NCBI GenBank assembly: GCA_001874325.1
Contig: MPCW01000013.1
Span: 40,815-104,814 of the forward strand
Origin: Flavobacterium sp. MedPE-SWcel
GTDB lineage: Bacteria > Bacteroidota > Bacteroidia > Flavobacteriales > Flavobacteriaceae
Length of the DNA stretch: 64,000 nucleotides
Direction of reading: 5' to 3'
The position numbers were made by a program, and so were the translations under genes. Positions 46,390 to 55,924 of the stretch are shown here, in pieces. The stretch's first letter is position 1, and each line of letters opens with the position of its first letter. The notes below the pieces were generated by a model, which saw nothing but the letters and a program-made list of their open reading frames with translations, searched no databases and was not told the origin of the DNA.

Positions 46390-48159
46390 ATGAAATTTTA
46401 CACAACCCGAAAGGATCAGTTTACGGCAGCACTTACGCTTCTAAAAAAACAATACAATACTATAAGTATAATAAGGTTTAGTTTAGCTATAATTATTATC
46501 GCTTTAGGATATTACAGTTTACAGTCTGGTGATTTTGATGATTATATACCACCAATATTAGTTTGTATAGTATTGTTTTTATACCTCATGAAAAAACATG
46601 GCATTGTTGCTGACAAAAAGCTAAGAGCAGCTACTTTAATAGCGATTAATAAAGATGAAATTACTCATTTAGAGCGTAAAGGAAGTAATTTTGAAGATGG
46701 TGGAGAGTATACCGATTTTAAACATCCTTATTCATATGATTTAGATGTTTTTGGGCAAAACTCATTATTTCAACATATAAACCGTACCGAAACATACAAA
46801 GGAAAAGAGAAATTGGCACAAATGTTACTTTCTACTTTATCACACGATACTATTTTACAAAATCAAGATGCGATAAAAGAACTATCTAATAAACCTGAAT
46901 GGCGACAAGAAATACAAGCCTTAGGACGAATGAAAAAAGATAGTAGCTCTGCCTATAACAAATTAATAGAATGGGGTAGTGGTAGCACTAAAGGAGTTAG
47001 TACAGTAGGTTATCTTTTAGCTATTGTAGCTCCCGTAGCCCTTGTAGGATATTTTATAGGTTATATAATAACTAGTAATGAAGCATTACTATCTACATCG
47101 GGTTATATATTTCTATTTAACTTGTTTATGGTAGCAGGGAAAGGTAAAGTTTTTAAAAACGAAGTAAATACTACTACAAATGTAAACGAAATATTAAATC
47201 AGTATAGTCTTATTATAGCGCAAATAGAGAAAGAAGAATTTAAGTCAGACAAATTAAACGACTTAAAACAGAAACTATCTTCGGGAGATAAACCTGCAGG
47301 ACAGCTTATTAAAAAGTTAGCTACACTTTTTAGTCAAATGGATACTATAAGTAATGCTATTGCAGCACTTGTTATTAATGGGCTTTTTCAATATCATGTT
47401 CATATACTTAAAGGCTTGCACGATTGGAAAAAACAACACTCAGCAAGCATACCTGTATGGCTTGATATAATAGCAGAATTTGAGGCTCTAAATAGCCTTG
47501 CTAACTTAACGTATAACAATAGAGATTACACTTTTCCAGCACTAGCCACCGATTATACTATTGCTTTTAAAGATGTAGCACATCCATTATTAAATACTGA
47601 AACAAGAGTAGGTAACGACGTTACTTTTTTACCAGAGTTTACAATACTTACAGGCTCTAATATGTCTGGTAAAAGTACGTTTTTACGCAGCTTGGGGGTA
47701 AACATGATACTTGCAGGTATTGGTGCTCCTGTTTGCGCTACAGCTGCTACAATACACCCGTTACCAATTTTAGTATCTATGCGATTATCTGACTCTTTAA
47801 GTGATAGTGAGTCGTACTTCTTTGCCGAAATTAAGCGATTAAAGCAAATAATGGCCGAATTAGATGGGCAACGTTCGTTTGTATTACTCGATGAGATACT
47901 ACGCGGTACAAATTCTGATGATAAGCGTACAGGGACTATAGAGGTGGTTAAAAAGATGATTGCCAGAAAAGCTGTAGGAGCAATTGCTACTCATGATATA
48001 GAGGTTTGTAATATTACAGCAAATTACGATAGTTTAATCAATCGTTGTTTTGAAGTAGAGATTATAAATAACGATCTTCATTTTGACTATAAATTGCGTA
48101 ACGGTATTTGTAAAAATAAGAGCGCTACTTTCCTTATGGAAAAAATGCAGGTGATATAA
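46390..48159 (+). CDS. Membrane-anchored MutS-like ATPase
   Basis: 589 residues. Two hydrophobic helices lie near the N-terminus (about 27-45 and 54-67) and two more at about 209-226 and 234-252. The C-terminal MutS/MSH ATPase has Walker A GSNMSGKST (Lys428), the SYFFAEIKRLK segment, Walker B FVLLDEILRGTNSDDK and the ATHDIE switch. The mismatch-recognition Phe-x-Glu domain is absent. Such TM-MutS proteins are widespread in Bacteroidota and of unknown role; classical mismatch repair is unlikely. Confidence 0.88.
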   Translation: MKFYTTRKDQFTAALTLLKKQYNTISIIRFSLAIIIIALGYYSLQSGDFDDYIPPILVCIVLFLYLMKKHGIVADKKLRAATLIAINKDEITHLERKGSNFEDGGEYTDFKHPYSYDLDVFGQNSLFQHINRTETYKGKEKLAQMLLSTLSHDTILQNQDAIKELSNKPEWRQEIQALGRMKKDSSSAYNKLIEWGSGSTKGVSTVGYLLAIVAPVALVGYFIGYIITSNEALLSTSGYIFLFNLFMVAGKGKVFKNEVNTTTNVNEILNQYSLIIAQIEKEEFKSDKLNDLKQKLSSGDKPAGQLIKKLATLFSQMDTISNAIAALVINGLFQYHVHILKGLHDWKKQHSASIPVWLDIIAEFEALNSLANLTYNNRDYTFPALATDYTIAFKDVAHPLLNTETRVGNDVTFLPEFTILTGSNMSGKSTFLRSLGVNMILAGIGAPVCATAATIHPLPILVSMRLSDSLSDSESYFFAEIKRLKQIMAELDGQRSFVLLDEILRGTNSDDKRTGTIEVVKKMIARKAVGAIATHDIEVCNITANYDSLINRCFEVEIINNDLHFDYKLRNGICKNKSATFLMEKMQVI

Positions 48160-48190
48160 TTTCAAAAAATGTAATCCTTTATAAAATTCA

Positions 48191-48224
48191 AAAACCCAGT
48201 ACAACTAAATGCACTGGGTTTTCT
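48191..48224. terminator. Bidirectional terminator between the MutS-like gene and dnaN
   Basis: Stem AAAACCCAGT (48191-48200) and ACTGGGTTTT (48213-48222), 12-nt loop, with A/T tracts both sides. Confidence 0.8.
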
Positions 48225-48257
48225 ACTTTATAGAAAAGTTGATTAAATAGCTTTTTA

Positions 48258-49376
48258 TTAGCTGTTAAGCATTACTGGCATAACAAGCATGGTAACCGTT
48301 TCTCCTTCATCTAGACCATCTACTGGTGTAAGGATACCGGCACGGTTAGGTAACGACATTTCAAGCATGATTTCATCACTCTGCAGGTTGTTCAACATTT
48401 CAGTAAGGAAACGTGAGTTGAAACCTATTTGCATATCATCACCTTGATAGTCACAAGTTAAACGCTCTTCTGCTTTATTAGAATAATCAATATCTTCAGC
48501 AGAGATGTTTAGCTCAGTACCAGCAATTTTAAGACGTATTTGGTGTGTAGTTTTATTAGAGAATATTGCTACACGACGCACAGAACTTAAAAGCTGTGTA
48601 CGACTTATTAATAATTGATTTGGATTCTCTTTTGGTATTACTGCCTCATAGTTAGGATATTTTCCGTCTATTAAACGACAAGTAAGTACATAATTATCAA
48701 AAGAAAATGTTGCGTTCGAATCGTTGTACTCAATTTTAACTTCTGCATCCGATGTACCAAGAATACCTTTTAAAATAGTAAGCGGTTTTTTCGGCATGAT
48801 AAAGTCAGCTACTTGTGATGCTTTTACATCTGCTCTAGCATATTTTACTAGCTTATGAGCATCGGTAGCTACAAAAATAAGTCCTTCTGGAGAGAATTGG
48901 AAAAATACTCCAGACATTACTGGACGAAGATCATCATTACCAGCAGCAAAAATAGTTTTGCTTACTGCCGTTGCTAATACCTCGGCAGGTACTAGAGTAG
49001 CCGAAGGATCTTCCAGAGAAACAGCTTTAGGGAATTCATCGCCAGCAGCATATGCTAAAGCATATTTACCTGAATTAGAACTGATCTCTATAGTATTGTT
49101 ATCTTCTACAGTAAATGTAAGTGGTTGCTCAGGAAACGTTTTTAAAGTTTCTAATAACAATTTAGCAGGTACAGCAACACTACCTGTACTTTCTGAATCT
49201 ATTTCTAATTTTGCAGACATGGTAGTCTCTAAATCAGAAGCCGAAACAGTAAGTTCGTTATTATCTAATTCAAAAAGAAAATTATCCAATATTGGCAGGG
49301 TATTGCTACTATTAATAACACTACCTAATACCTGTAATTGTTTTAGTAAATAAGAACTGGATACTATAAATTTCAT
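48258..49376 (-). CDS. dnaN: DNA polymerase III beta sliding clamp
   Basis: 372 residues, the usual length. Three clamp domains are visible, opening MKFIVSSSYLLKQLQVLGSVI and closing with the conserved MLVMPVMLNS. It forms a ring dimer that tethers the replicative polymerase. The LPILDNFLFEL and GKYPNYEAVIPKENPNQL segments are diagnostic. It is not next to dnaA here, which is normal in Bacteroidota. Confidence 0.97.
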   Translation of the reverse strand: MKFIVSSSYLLKQLQVLGSVINSSNTLPILDNFLFELDNNELTVSASDLETTMSAKLEIDSESTGSVAVPAKLLLETLKTFPEQPLTFTVEDNNTIEISSNSGKYALAYAAGDEFPKAVSLEDPSATLVPAEVLATAVSKTIFAAGNDDLRPVMSGVFFQFSPEGLIFVATDAHKLVKYARADVKASQVADFIMPKKPLTILKGILGTSDAEVKIEYNDSNATFSFDNYVLTCRLIDGKYPNYEAVIPKENPNQLLISRTQLLSSVRRVAIFSNKTTHQIRLKIAGTELNISAEDIDYSNKAEERLTCDYQGDDMQIGFNSRFLTEMLNNLQSDEIMLEMSLPNRAGILTPVDGLDEGETVTMLVMPVMLNS

Positions 49377-49423
49377 CTCGTTGTTTTATTTTTAATCGTA
49401 AAATTATAAAACTTTACGTTTCA

Positions 49424-49431
49424 CAAATATA
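49424..49431 (-). promoter_or_regulatory. Candidate -7 box for dnaN
   Basis: The minus strand reads TATATTTG, 48 bases before the dnaN start. Confidence 0.5.
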
Positions 49432-49470
49432 TCGTAATCTAATCGAATACTGAAACATTTTTTATTAACA

Positions 49471-51168
49471 CTACTTAGAATATTTTCTTTTTCGTAAGAA
49501 AGTAAACAATAGTCCGAAAAGTAATAAAATGAGTATTGGTAATCCGACTGTTATAAATTGCGATTGAGTATAATTTTGGTGTACTCTTTCTTTATCTAGT
49601 AATGGTAAATCTACATCTTTACTACGGATGTTAATAAGTCCGTTATCATCTAGCAGATAATTTACGCAGTTTATAAGGAACTCTTTATTATCATATCTGT
49701 TTTTAGTCCATTTATCATAGCCTAATTCTAAAGGTTGATAGTTCTTATCAAGTTGATTTTTTACAATATCACCATCTGATATTATAATCATTTTACCCTC
49801 TTCACCTGTAACTTTATATGATGGGTCTTTAAAAGGTAATATTCTATTTTCATACATTGAATGAAACTGACCTTCTAGTAAAACAGATGTTGGTATAAAC
49901 CCGAATCCTTGGTAATCTTTAGGAGAGGTTTGCTCAGTAACCATGTCAAGCTTTACTTCAATTGGCGTCCCTATTGGCTTAGAATACTGAGAAGAAGTCA
50001 ATAATATGGTTTTGTCAATACCGTTTTCAAGAGTATCTATAGGGTTAGCAAATTCTAACTTAATACCTCCTAAATTTTTAACTACTGGGTGATTTGCTCC
50101 TTCATATACTGTAGGATCTGGATATGCAAAAGGGGAGTAGCGCCAAATATATTGTTGGTATTGTGTTCCGCTACCTTCAGCTCCTGTTGCTAATTTAATT
50201 GGTGTTGCTAATTCATCTTTAATCATATCTGGGTTTAAACGGAAACCGTATTTGAAGAACATATCGTTCAAATTCAAATCACGAGGAAATGCTAATGTAC
50301 TTCCTGTTTCGTTATATAAACTATCCATGTCTATTTGTACAGCATCAACCATCCATAGTGTTTTACCACCATTTACAATATACTGGTCTAGCACTTCTTT
50401 TTCTTCTTCAGAGAAACGTTCTGTAGGCTTTGCAATAACAGCTAAATCATATTTCTTTAATTCAGCAAGTGTTTTATTAGGGTTACTCGCAACAGAGTCG
50501 AGAGTAAAAGCTCCTATAAAATAGTTTTCGCGTACTTGCTTTAAAAAGTCAGCCATAAGTAAATCGTGCATTTCACCATTACCCTTTAATATAGCTATTT
50601 TCTTTTCTTTATCTTTAGTAACCTTATTTAGAGCATCTGCTAAGGCATATTCTAAATGTTGTACAGAGCTTATAACCTTTTCGGCTGTAGAAGCTCCCAT
50701 TTGGTTTTTTAGCAACTGTATTTTAGCACCTTTATCACCATAAGAAGCAACAGCCCATGGAAAAACCATTTCCTGAGTTTGTTTTCCTTTATCATCTACA
50801 GTTACACTTATTGGAGTTAGTCCGTTATTATAAAATTCTTGTATAACTTGATCTCGTTCACTTTCGTCCTCTAATGGATTTACAAACTGAAAAATAATGT
50901 TTGGATTATAAGCATGAAACTCTTCCAGTAACTGTTTAGTTTCATCTTGTAATCGTTTAAACTCTCCAGGAAAATCACCTTCTAAAAAAACATCAATATA
51001 TAAAGGTTCTTCTACACTTTCTACTAACGATAGGGTAGTATCTGATAATGTATAACGTTTATCGTGAGTAAGGTCAAAACGTTTAAAATAGAAATTACCC
51101 GCAAAATTTAATGCTAATAATACAATTACTGTAATAACAAGCTGTTTTATGTTCTGTTGTTTTCTCAT
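49471..51168 (-). CDS. gldG: Gliding-motility ABC transporter auxiliary protein GldG
   Basis: 565 residues from the ATG at 51168, which shares its A with the gldF stop (TAATG); an ATG two codons upstream is possible. A membrane anchor near the N-terminus (about 9-25) precedes a large extracytoplasmic region with the ABC_transp_aux fold (YIDVFLEGDFPGEFKRLQDETKQLL, KYDLAVIAKPTERFSEEEKEVLDQYI), and a C-terminal membrane helix (about 535-557) with a basic tail. With GldF and the ATPase GldA it is needed for gliding in Flavobacterium johnsoniae. Confidence 0.95.
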   Translation of the reverse strand: MRKQQNIKQLVITVIVLLALNFAGNFYFKRFDLTHDKRYTLSDTTLSLVESVEEPLYIDVFLEGDFPGEFKRLQDETKQLLEEFHAYNPNIIFQFVNPLEDESERDQVIQEFYNNGLTPISVTVDDKGKQTQEMVFPWAVASYGDKGAKIQLLKNQMGASTAEKVISSVQHLEYALADALNKVTKDKEKKIAILKGNGEMHDLLMADFLKQVRENYFIGAFTLDSVASNPNKTLAELKKYDLAVIAKPTERFSEEEKEVLDQYIVNGGKTLWMVDAVQIDMDSLYNETGSTLAFPRDLNLNDMFFKYGFRLNPDMIKDELATPIKLATGAEGSGTQYQQYIWRYSPFAYPDPTVYEGANHPVVKNLGGIKLEFANPIDTLENGIDKTILLTSSQYSKPIGTPIEVKLDMVTEQTSPKDYQGFGFIPTSVLLEGQFHSMYENRILPFKDPSYKVTGEEGKMIIISDGDIVKNQLDKNYQPLELGYDKWTKNRYDNKEFLINCVNYLLDDNGLINIRSKDVDLPLLDKERVHQNYTQSQFITVGLPILILLLFGLLFTFLRKRKYSK

Positions 51169-51893
51169 TACCATTTAAGCGATTTAAGTTTAAACACAGT
51201 GAACGATAAAAATAATATAGCAATACTCAAAAAGTATATAATATCTCGAGTATCTAGTACTCCGCGACTCATACTTTTAAAATGAGAATCCATACCAAAA
51301 CTTGCAATAAAACTAGCATCATTACCTATATAGCTTGCAATACCTTCAAATCCAAAGTAAAATAAGAAACAAAGTATTACAGCTATTATAAATGCCACAA
51401 TTTGATTATCTGATAACGTAGATGAAAAGATACCTATAGCAGTATAACCTGCTATAAGAAATAATAAACCAAAATAAGAGCCTAGTGTGCTACCCATATC
51501 AATGTTACCTTGCGGATTACCAAGATCTGAAATTACAAATACATATACTATTGTTGGTAGTATGGCTAAAACTATTAAAATGAAAGCTCCAAAAAACTTA
51601 CCATTTACAATTTCCCATACTGTTAATGGTTTAGTAAATAATAATTCTATAGTTCCTTGTCTTTTCTCATCAGAGAAACTACGCATAGTTACTGCTGGTA
51701 TCAAGAAAATAAGTATCCAAGGGGCTAAAGTAAAAAAGGGACTAAGATCAGCAAAGCCACTGTTAAGTATATTAAAATCGCCTTCAAATATCCAAAGGAA
51801 TAACCCATTGAGTAGAAGGAAAACTGCAATTACCAAATAACCCATCGGCGAACCGAAGAAAGATTTGATTTCTCTTAATAGCAATGCTTTCAT
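51168..51893 (-). CDS. gldF: Gliding-motility ABC transporter permease GldF
   Basis: 241 residues with six hydrophobic segments (about 15-34, 55-72, 98-120, 140-160, 167-186, 217-235). It opens MKALLLREIKSFFGSPMGYL and has FSDEKRQGTIELLFTKPL, both characteristic of ABC-2 type permeases of this family. It is translationally coupled to gldG through TAATG. GldA, the ATPase, is not in the window. Confidence 0.95.
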   Translation of the reverse strand: MKALLLREIKSFFGSPMGYLVIAVFLLLNGLFLWIFEGDFNILNSGFADLSPFFTLAPWILIFLIPAVTMRSFSDEKRQGTIELLFTKPLTVWEIVNGKFFGAFILIVLAILPTIVYVFVISDLGNPQGNIDMGSTLGSYFGLLFLIAGYTAIGIFSSTLSDNQIVAFIIAVILCFLFYFGFEGIASYIGNDASFIASFGMDSHFKSMSRGVLDTRDIIYFLSIAILFLSFTVFKLKSLKW

Positions 51894-51954
51894 TAATTAG
51901 ATCTCTTCTTAAAATTTATTAAACTCAAAAATTATAAATTATCTTATAGCTATA

Positions 51955-52251
51955 CTATTCTAAAGTAGCTAACTTATCTACACTCCAAGCCTCAGGCTTA
52001 TCATTAAATAGTTTTTTTGTAAAAGCCCAAACCTCAGTAAAAAGCTCCGATTTTCGATAATTCTCTAAATCTTCTTCACTTTCCCAATAGCTATAAGTAA
52101 AAAATATCGACGGATTGTTTTTATCTCTATATAGTTCTAAAAAACGATTTCCCGGATAGTTTCGTATATGCTGTTTAACTTCTTCAAAATTATTTAGGAA
52201 AGCATCAATTTTGTCTTCCTGAAAACTCAATTTTACAATTCGTACAAACAT
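51955..52251 (-). CDS. Antibiotic biosynthesis monooxygenase (ABM) domain protein
   Basis: 98 residues, a single dimeric ferredoxin-like ABM fold: FVRIVKLSFQEDKIDAFLNNFEEVKQHIRNYPG, then FLELYRDKNNPSIFFTYSYWESEEDLENYRKSELF. Members include heme-degrading and quinol oxygenases. No specific substrate can be assigned. It is a stand-alone gene between gldF and the SAM hydroxide adenosyltransferase gene. Confidence 0.88.
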   Translation of the reverse strand: MFVRIVKLSFQEDKIDAFLNNFEEVKQHIRNYPGNRFLELYRDKNNPSIFFTYSYWESEEDLENYRKSELFTEVWAFTKKLFNDKPEAWSVDKLATLE

Positions 52252-52341
52252 ACTATTTTTTATTCTTTTATTAATATTATAACTCTTAGCACATATCTCT
52301 TTGTTTTAGAGTGTAATATACCGTTGAGTTTTAATTTTAAA

Positions 52342-53172
52342 TTAATTATCTTTAAATGTAATACTCACTATATCTCTATATTTTAAGCCTAATAATGAGC
52401 GAGCTGTACCCACTGTAGAAGGGTTACTACGGTATATAGCAATTTCTAGAAAACCAGCTTCATTAAATAAAGCAAGTTTTTCACCTTCATAATCCTTTAA
52501 AGAAAAACGTTCGTTAACTGTAAAGTCCGAGTATCCTTTTTTTATAGTTTTTATAGTCTTATTATTAAAAGTAATTTCATAGTCACGACCATGCCCTATC
52601 TCTTTAAAAAGACTTTTAGATATATTAGTGATACAGTTGCCAAAATGATCTATATATACTACATAACCTCTCAGGGTTTTATTATCATTACAAACTATTG
52701 GTTGTAATTGGTTTATTTCTTTGATTTTGTTTACCTCTCGACCTATTACATTAAATAATCCTCCGCGTGCTAAGTGACAAGCTACTTTTGCAAATACATC
52801 CATTTCAGTCGCTTCATCAAAACGATCGTGAATATTAATCTCTACAATTTTTTGAGGAACTATCTTTTGAGTAAGTATACTTAATATCCCGTTATCTGAA
52901 CAAATAAAATAATGATCATTCCATTGCATTGCAATGTGCTTATTTTCTTTAGTAAGTTCGGCATCTACACCAACAAGGTGTATGGTACCTTTAGGGAAAT
53001 TAGCATAAGCTGTTTCTAAAATATAACTAGCCTCAAGAATATTAAAAAGATCTACATGATGAGATATATCAACAATAGTAGCCTCTCTAAATTCAGAGAG
53101 GATTTTCCCTTTTAGGGAGCCTACGAAGTGATCCTTCAGGCCAAAGTCGGTTGTAAGGGTTATTATTGACAT
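52342..53172 (-). CDS. SAM hydroxide adenosyltransferase (DUF62 family)
   Basis: 276 residues. The N-terminus MSIITLTTDFGLKDHFVGSLKGKIL carries the family's conserved TDFG with the Asp, and VDISHHVDLFNILEASYIL follows. The C-terminal beta-barrel holds YVVYIDHFGNCITNIS. The enzyme splits S-adenosylmethionine with water to adenosine and methionine, a close relative of fluorinase. It is divergent from phoH, and the -7 boxes of the two genes are interleaved at 53215-53234. Confidence 0.9.
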   Translation of the reverse strand: MSIITLTTDFGLKDHFVGSLKGKILSEFREATIVDISHHVDLFNILEASYILETAYANFPKGTIHLVGVDAELTKENKHIAMQWNDHYFICSDNGILSILTQKIVPQKIVEINIHDRFDEATEMDVFAKVACHLARGGLFNVIGREVNKIKEINQLQPIVCNDNKTLRGYVVYIDHFGNCITNISKSLFKEIGHGRDYEITFNNKTIKTIKKGYSDFTVNERFSLKDYEGEKLALFNEAGFLEIAIYRSNPSTVGTARSLLGLKYRDIVSITFKDN

Positions 53173-53214
53173 AAAATTGTGTAAAACTTTTATAGGGTGC
53201 GATTAAAATTTCAC

Positions 53215-53234
53215 TAAATTTGAATGCAAAGCTA
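53215..53234. promoter_or_regulatory. Interleaved divergent -7 boxes between the SAM hydrolase and PhoH genes
   Basis: Plus strand TAAATTTG at 53215-53222, minus strand TAGCTTTG at 53227-53234. Both fit TAnnTTTG, and leaders of about 50 bases follow on each side. The two promoters probably exclude one another. Confidence 0.45.
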
Positions 53235-53275
53235 GTAATTATATAGCTATTATTTTTAATTTAAAAAGACTGCTT

Positions 53276-54223
53276 TTGAACGAAAGAATAATTGAACTAA
53301 TAGATATTGCTCCAAAAGATTTTTGGGGGGCTCAGGACACTCATCTAGAAACAATTAAAAAATACTATCCAAAATTAAAAATTGTTGCCCGTGGCACTAC
53401 AATAAAGGCATTTGGAGAAAGTGAGATACTCGATGAGTTCGAAAAACGATTCAAAAGGTTAATGTTACACTTTTCTCGCTATAATAATATTAATAATAAT
53501 GTTATTGAAAGAGTCATTCAAAGTGACCAACAAGAGGAGTATATGAATCCTAAAGATAAAATACTAGTACATGGGCTAGGAGGTAAGCTTATAAAAGCAA
53601 TGACTCCAAACCAACAAAAGCTAGTAGATCTTACAATGAAAAATGATATGGTGTTTGCTGTTGGTCCTGCTGGTACGGGTAAAACTTATACAGGAGTAGC
53701 ACTTGCAGTAAGAGCATTAAAAGAAAAACAGGTTAAACGTATAATACTTACTCGACCTGCTGTAGAGGCTGGAGAAAACCTTGGTTTTTTGCCTGGTGAC
53801 ATGAAAGAAAAATTAGATCCTTATATGCAGCCATTATATGATGCATTACGTGATATGATACCACCAGAAAAGTTAGAAGACTATATATTAAAAGGGATTG
53901 TACAAATAGCACCATTGGCTTTTATGCGTGGACGTACGCTAGATAATGCTTTTGTAATATTAGATGAAGCACAAAATACTACACACTCGCAAATGAAAAT
54001 GTTTTTAACGCGTATGGGTAAAAATGCTAAGTTTATGATAACTGGTGACCCAGGTCAGGTAGATTTACCAAGACGAACGATATCAGGGTTAAAAGAAGCC
54101 TTATTGGTACTTAAAAACGTAGAGGGTATTGGAATGTTACATCTTGATGATAAGGATGTTGTACGACATAGATTAGTTAAGAAAGTTACTGATGCATATA
54201 AAGCTATAGAAAATCACGATTAA
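53276..54223 (+). CDS. PhoH-like ATPase
   Basis: 315 residues from a TTG start (53276); the conserved opening MNERIIELIDIAP begins there and no ATG is available nearby. A KH-like N-terminus (about 30-90) is followed by the PhoH P-loop domain: VGPAGTGKTYTG (Walker A), RPAVEAGENLGFLPGD, FVILDEAQNTTHSQMKMFLTR (Walker B) and MITGDPGQVDLP. Members are linked to RNA metabolism and phosphate stress. The biochemical role is not settled. Confidence 0.92.
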   Translation: MNERIIELIDIAPKDFWGAQDTHLETIKKYYPKLKIVARGTTIKAFGESEILDEFEKRFKRLMLHFSRYNNINNNVIERVIQSDQQEEYMNPKDKILVHGLGGKLIKAMTPNQQKLVDLTMKNDMVFAVGPAGTGKTYTGVALAVRALKEKQVKRIILTRPAVEAGENLGFLPGDMKEKLDPYMQPLYDALRDMIPPEKLEDYILKGIVQIAPLAFMRGRTLDNAFVILDEAQNTTHSQMKMFLTRMGKNAKFMITGDPGQVDLPRRTISGLKEALLVLKNVEGIGMLHLDDKDVVRHRLVKKVTDAYKAIENHD

Positions 54224-54311
54224 AATTAATGTCTAAATTTTTCGGTACTATAGTTGCGTTACTTTAATGACAACAACAATGTTTATGTATTGAAATTAAA
54301 AATTAATAGGC

Positions 54312-54758
54312 ATGAAAAAATATATTTTATCTATAGCCATTGTTTTTGTATTACTCTTGAGTTGTAAGTCGCAAGATAAACCTCAAAGTAAAAAAGAACA
54401 TATTGTTAAAACAGAAACGACCACAGTTACAAATGATACTGTTAAGATAGCTAATGAAGAGCTAGAATATGAGATAATTATAATTGACCCCGGTTTTAAT
54501 GGTTGGTTAGCTTCTAGAGCTAGGCAAAGAGGTTATTATAGTCAAAACTATCTTGAAATGAAGAATAGATTATGGATAGTAGAGTGGAATAGTAGAGTGT
54601 CTAACCCACAGCGTTACGGTAATTTATATCAAATGCGTGTAGATTATAGACCACAAATAGACTATGGTTACGAAGTAAACTATCTTTTATACAATTATCT
54701 TGTATATTTTCAGTTATCCAATAATCAAAAGTTAGGAGGTATTATACCACAATATTAA
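54312..54758 (+). CDS. DUF6146 lipoprotein
   Basis: 148 residues. The signal ends LLLSC (about residue 18), a lipobox. A short Thr/Val/Lys-rich linker precedes the domain YEIIIIDPGFNGWLASRARQRGYYSQNYLEMKNRLWIVEWNSRVSNPQRYG, which is characteristic of this Bacteroidota family. Function unknown. It is separated from phoH by 88 bases and from the next gene by 34. Confidence 0.88.
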   Translation: MKKYILSIAIVFVLLLSCKSQDKPQSKKEHIVKTETTTVTNDTVKIANEELEYEIIIIDPGFNGWLASRARQRGYYSQNYLEMKNRLWIVEWNSRVSNPQRYGNLYQMRVDYRPQIDYGYEVNYLLYNYLVYFQLSNNQKLGGIIPQY

Positions 54759-54792
54759 AACAAACAGGTATATTTGTGGAGAGGTCTTATTT

Positions 54793-55098
54793 ATGGAAAA
54801 ATTAAAAAAACGTTGGGGAATAACAAGTAACTTTCAGCTTGTAGTAATCTTTATAGTATTTGCTGTTACAGGGTCTACGTCGGCTTACTTGTCTAAACCT
54901 GTTTTAGCATGGATGAGTATCACCAAAGAGACATTTCCTCCTTATTTTTATTATCCATTATATATAATCTTGATATTCCCTATATACCAAGTATTGCTAG
55001 TCTTTTTTGGTTTTGTCGCGGGACAATTTCAATTCTTTTGGAGCTTTGAAAAAAGAATGCTTAAAACATTAGGCTTAGGATTTCTCTTTAAAAAATAA
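54793..55098 (+). CDS. DUF6787 small membrane protein
   Basis: 101 residues with two hydrophobic segments (about 15-33 and 53-75). It starts MEKLKKRWGITSNFQLVVIFIVFAVTGSTS and ends FFWSFEKRMLKTLGLGF, the recurrent pattern of this Bacteroidota family. Function unknown. It is likely co-transcribed with the DUF6146 lipoprotein. Confidence 0.85.
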   Translation: MEKLKKRWGITSNFQLVVIFIVFAVTGSTSAYLSKPVLAWMSITKETFPPYFYYPLYIILIFPIYQVLLVFFGFVAGQFQFFWSFEKRMLKTLGLGFLFKK

Positions 55099-55126
55099 AA
55101 GCCCTGTAAATACAGGACTTTTATTT
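55093..55126. terminator. Bidirectional terminator between the DUF6787 gene and msrA
   Basis: A 16-bp stem with one mismatch (55093-55108 with 55111-55126), built on CCTGTA and TACAGG with A/T tracts on both sides. It overlaps the last codon and stop of the DUF6787 gene. Confidence 0.8.
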
Positions 55127-55131
55127 GAACT

Positions 55132-55785
55132 CTATTGTTTCATTTTAGACTTATAATTCTTCTTTAACTTTTCAAGTTTAGGTGTTATTACAGCTCTACA
55201 ATAAGGTTGATTCTTATTTAAAGCATAGTAATCTTGATGATAATCCTCTGCAGGATAAAAAGTACTCGCTTCAGATACTTTAGTTACTATCTTTTTATCA
55301 AAAATATTTTGACTATCAAGCAAGTTTATAAAATTCTCAGCAGCTTTTTGCTGTGCTTCACTAGTATAAAAAACTTCACTTCTATATTGTGTTCCCACAT
55401 CAGCACCTTGTCTGTTAAGTGTAGTAGGGTCGTGTGTTGCAAAAAACACCTCTAATAAATCTTCATAAGCAATTTCATCAGGGTTAAAAGTAATTTTAAT
55501 AGCCTCAGCATGATCGCTATAACCGCTACCTACTTCTCTATAGGTTGGGTTTTTACTTTCCCCACCTGTATAACCAGAGACTACTTCATCAACACCTTTT
55601 AAATCAGTAAAAAAGGCTTCGGTACACCAAAAGCACCCTCCTGCAAAAATGGCAATTTCTCTATTTTCCATATTGTTTACGCTCTTTTTTGTTTCATTTA
55701 CATTATCTGCTCTTATTGGTTTTTCTGTTTTCGATTGACACGAAAATGAAACCATAGCCACTAGTATTGCAATTGCCTTATTCAT
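55132..55785 (-). CDS. msrA: Peptide-methionine (S)-S-oxide reductase, lipoprotein form
   Basis: 217 residues. An N-terminal signal ends SFSC (Cys16), so the enzyme is predicted to be lipid-anchored outside the cytoplasm, unlike the usual cytosolic form. The catalytic motif GGCFWC has Cys51. Substrate segments GYTGGESKNPTYREVGSGYSDHAEAIKI and DVGTQYRSEVFY are intact. It reduces methionine-S-sulfoxide in proteins. Extra Cys near the C-terminus (QPYCRAV) may serve as a resolving residue. Confidence 0.95.
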   Translation of the reverse strand: MNKAIAILVAMVSFSCQSKTEKPIRADNVNETKKSVNNMENREIAIFAGGCFWCTEAFFTDLKGVDEVVSGYTGGESKNPTYREVGSGYSDHAEAIKITFNPDEIAYEDLLEVFFATHDPTTLNRQGADVGTQYRSEVFYTSEAQQKAAENFINLLDSQNIFDKKIVTKVSEASTFYPAEDYHQDYYALNKNQPYCRAVITPKLEKLKKNYKSKMKQ

Positions 55786-55924
55786 AGTTTCTTTAAAATT
55801 AATAATTAGTATTCATCTTTATTAAGTTTGTCCGACCAAACTTTGTACTACTACATACGAAATATTGTGCCAAAAAAGATTTATTCTTTTTTAAATTGTT
55901 TGTTTCTTTGTGAAAACTGCACAA

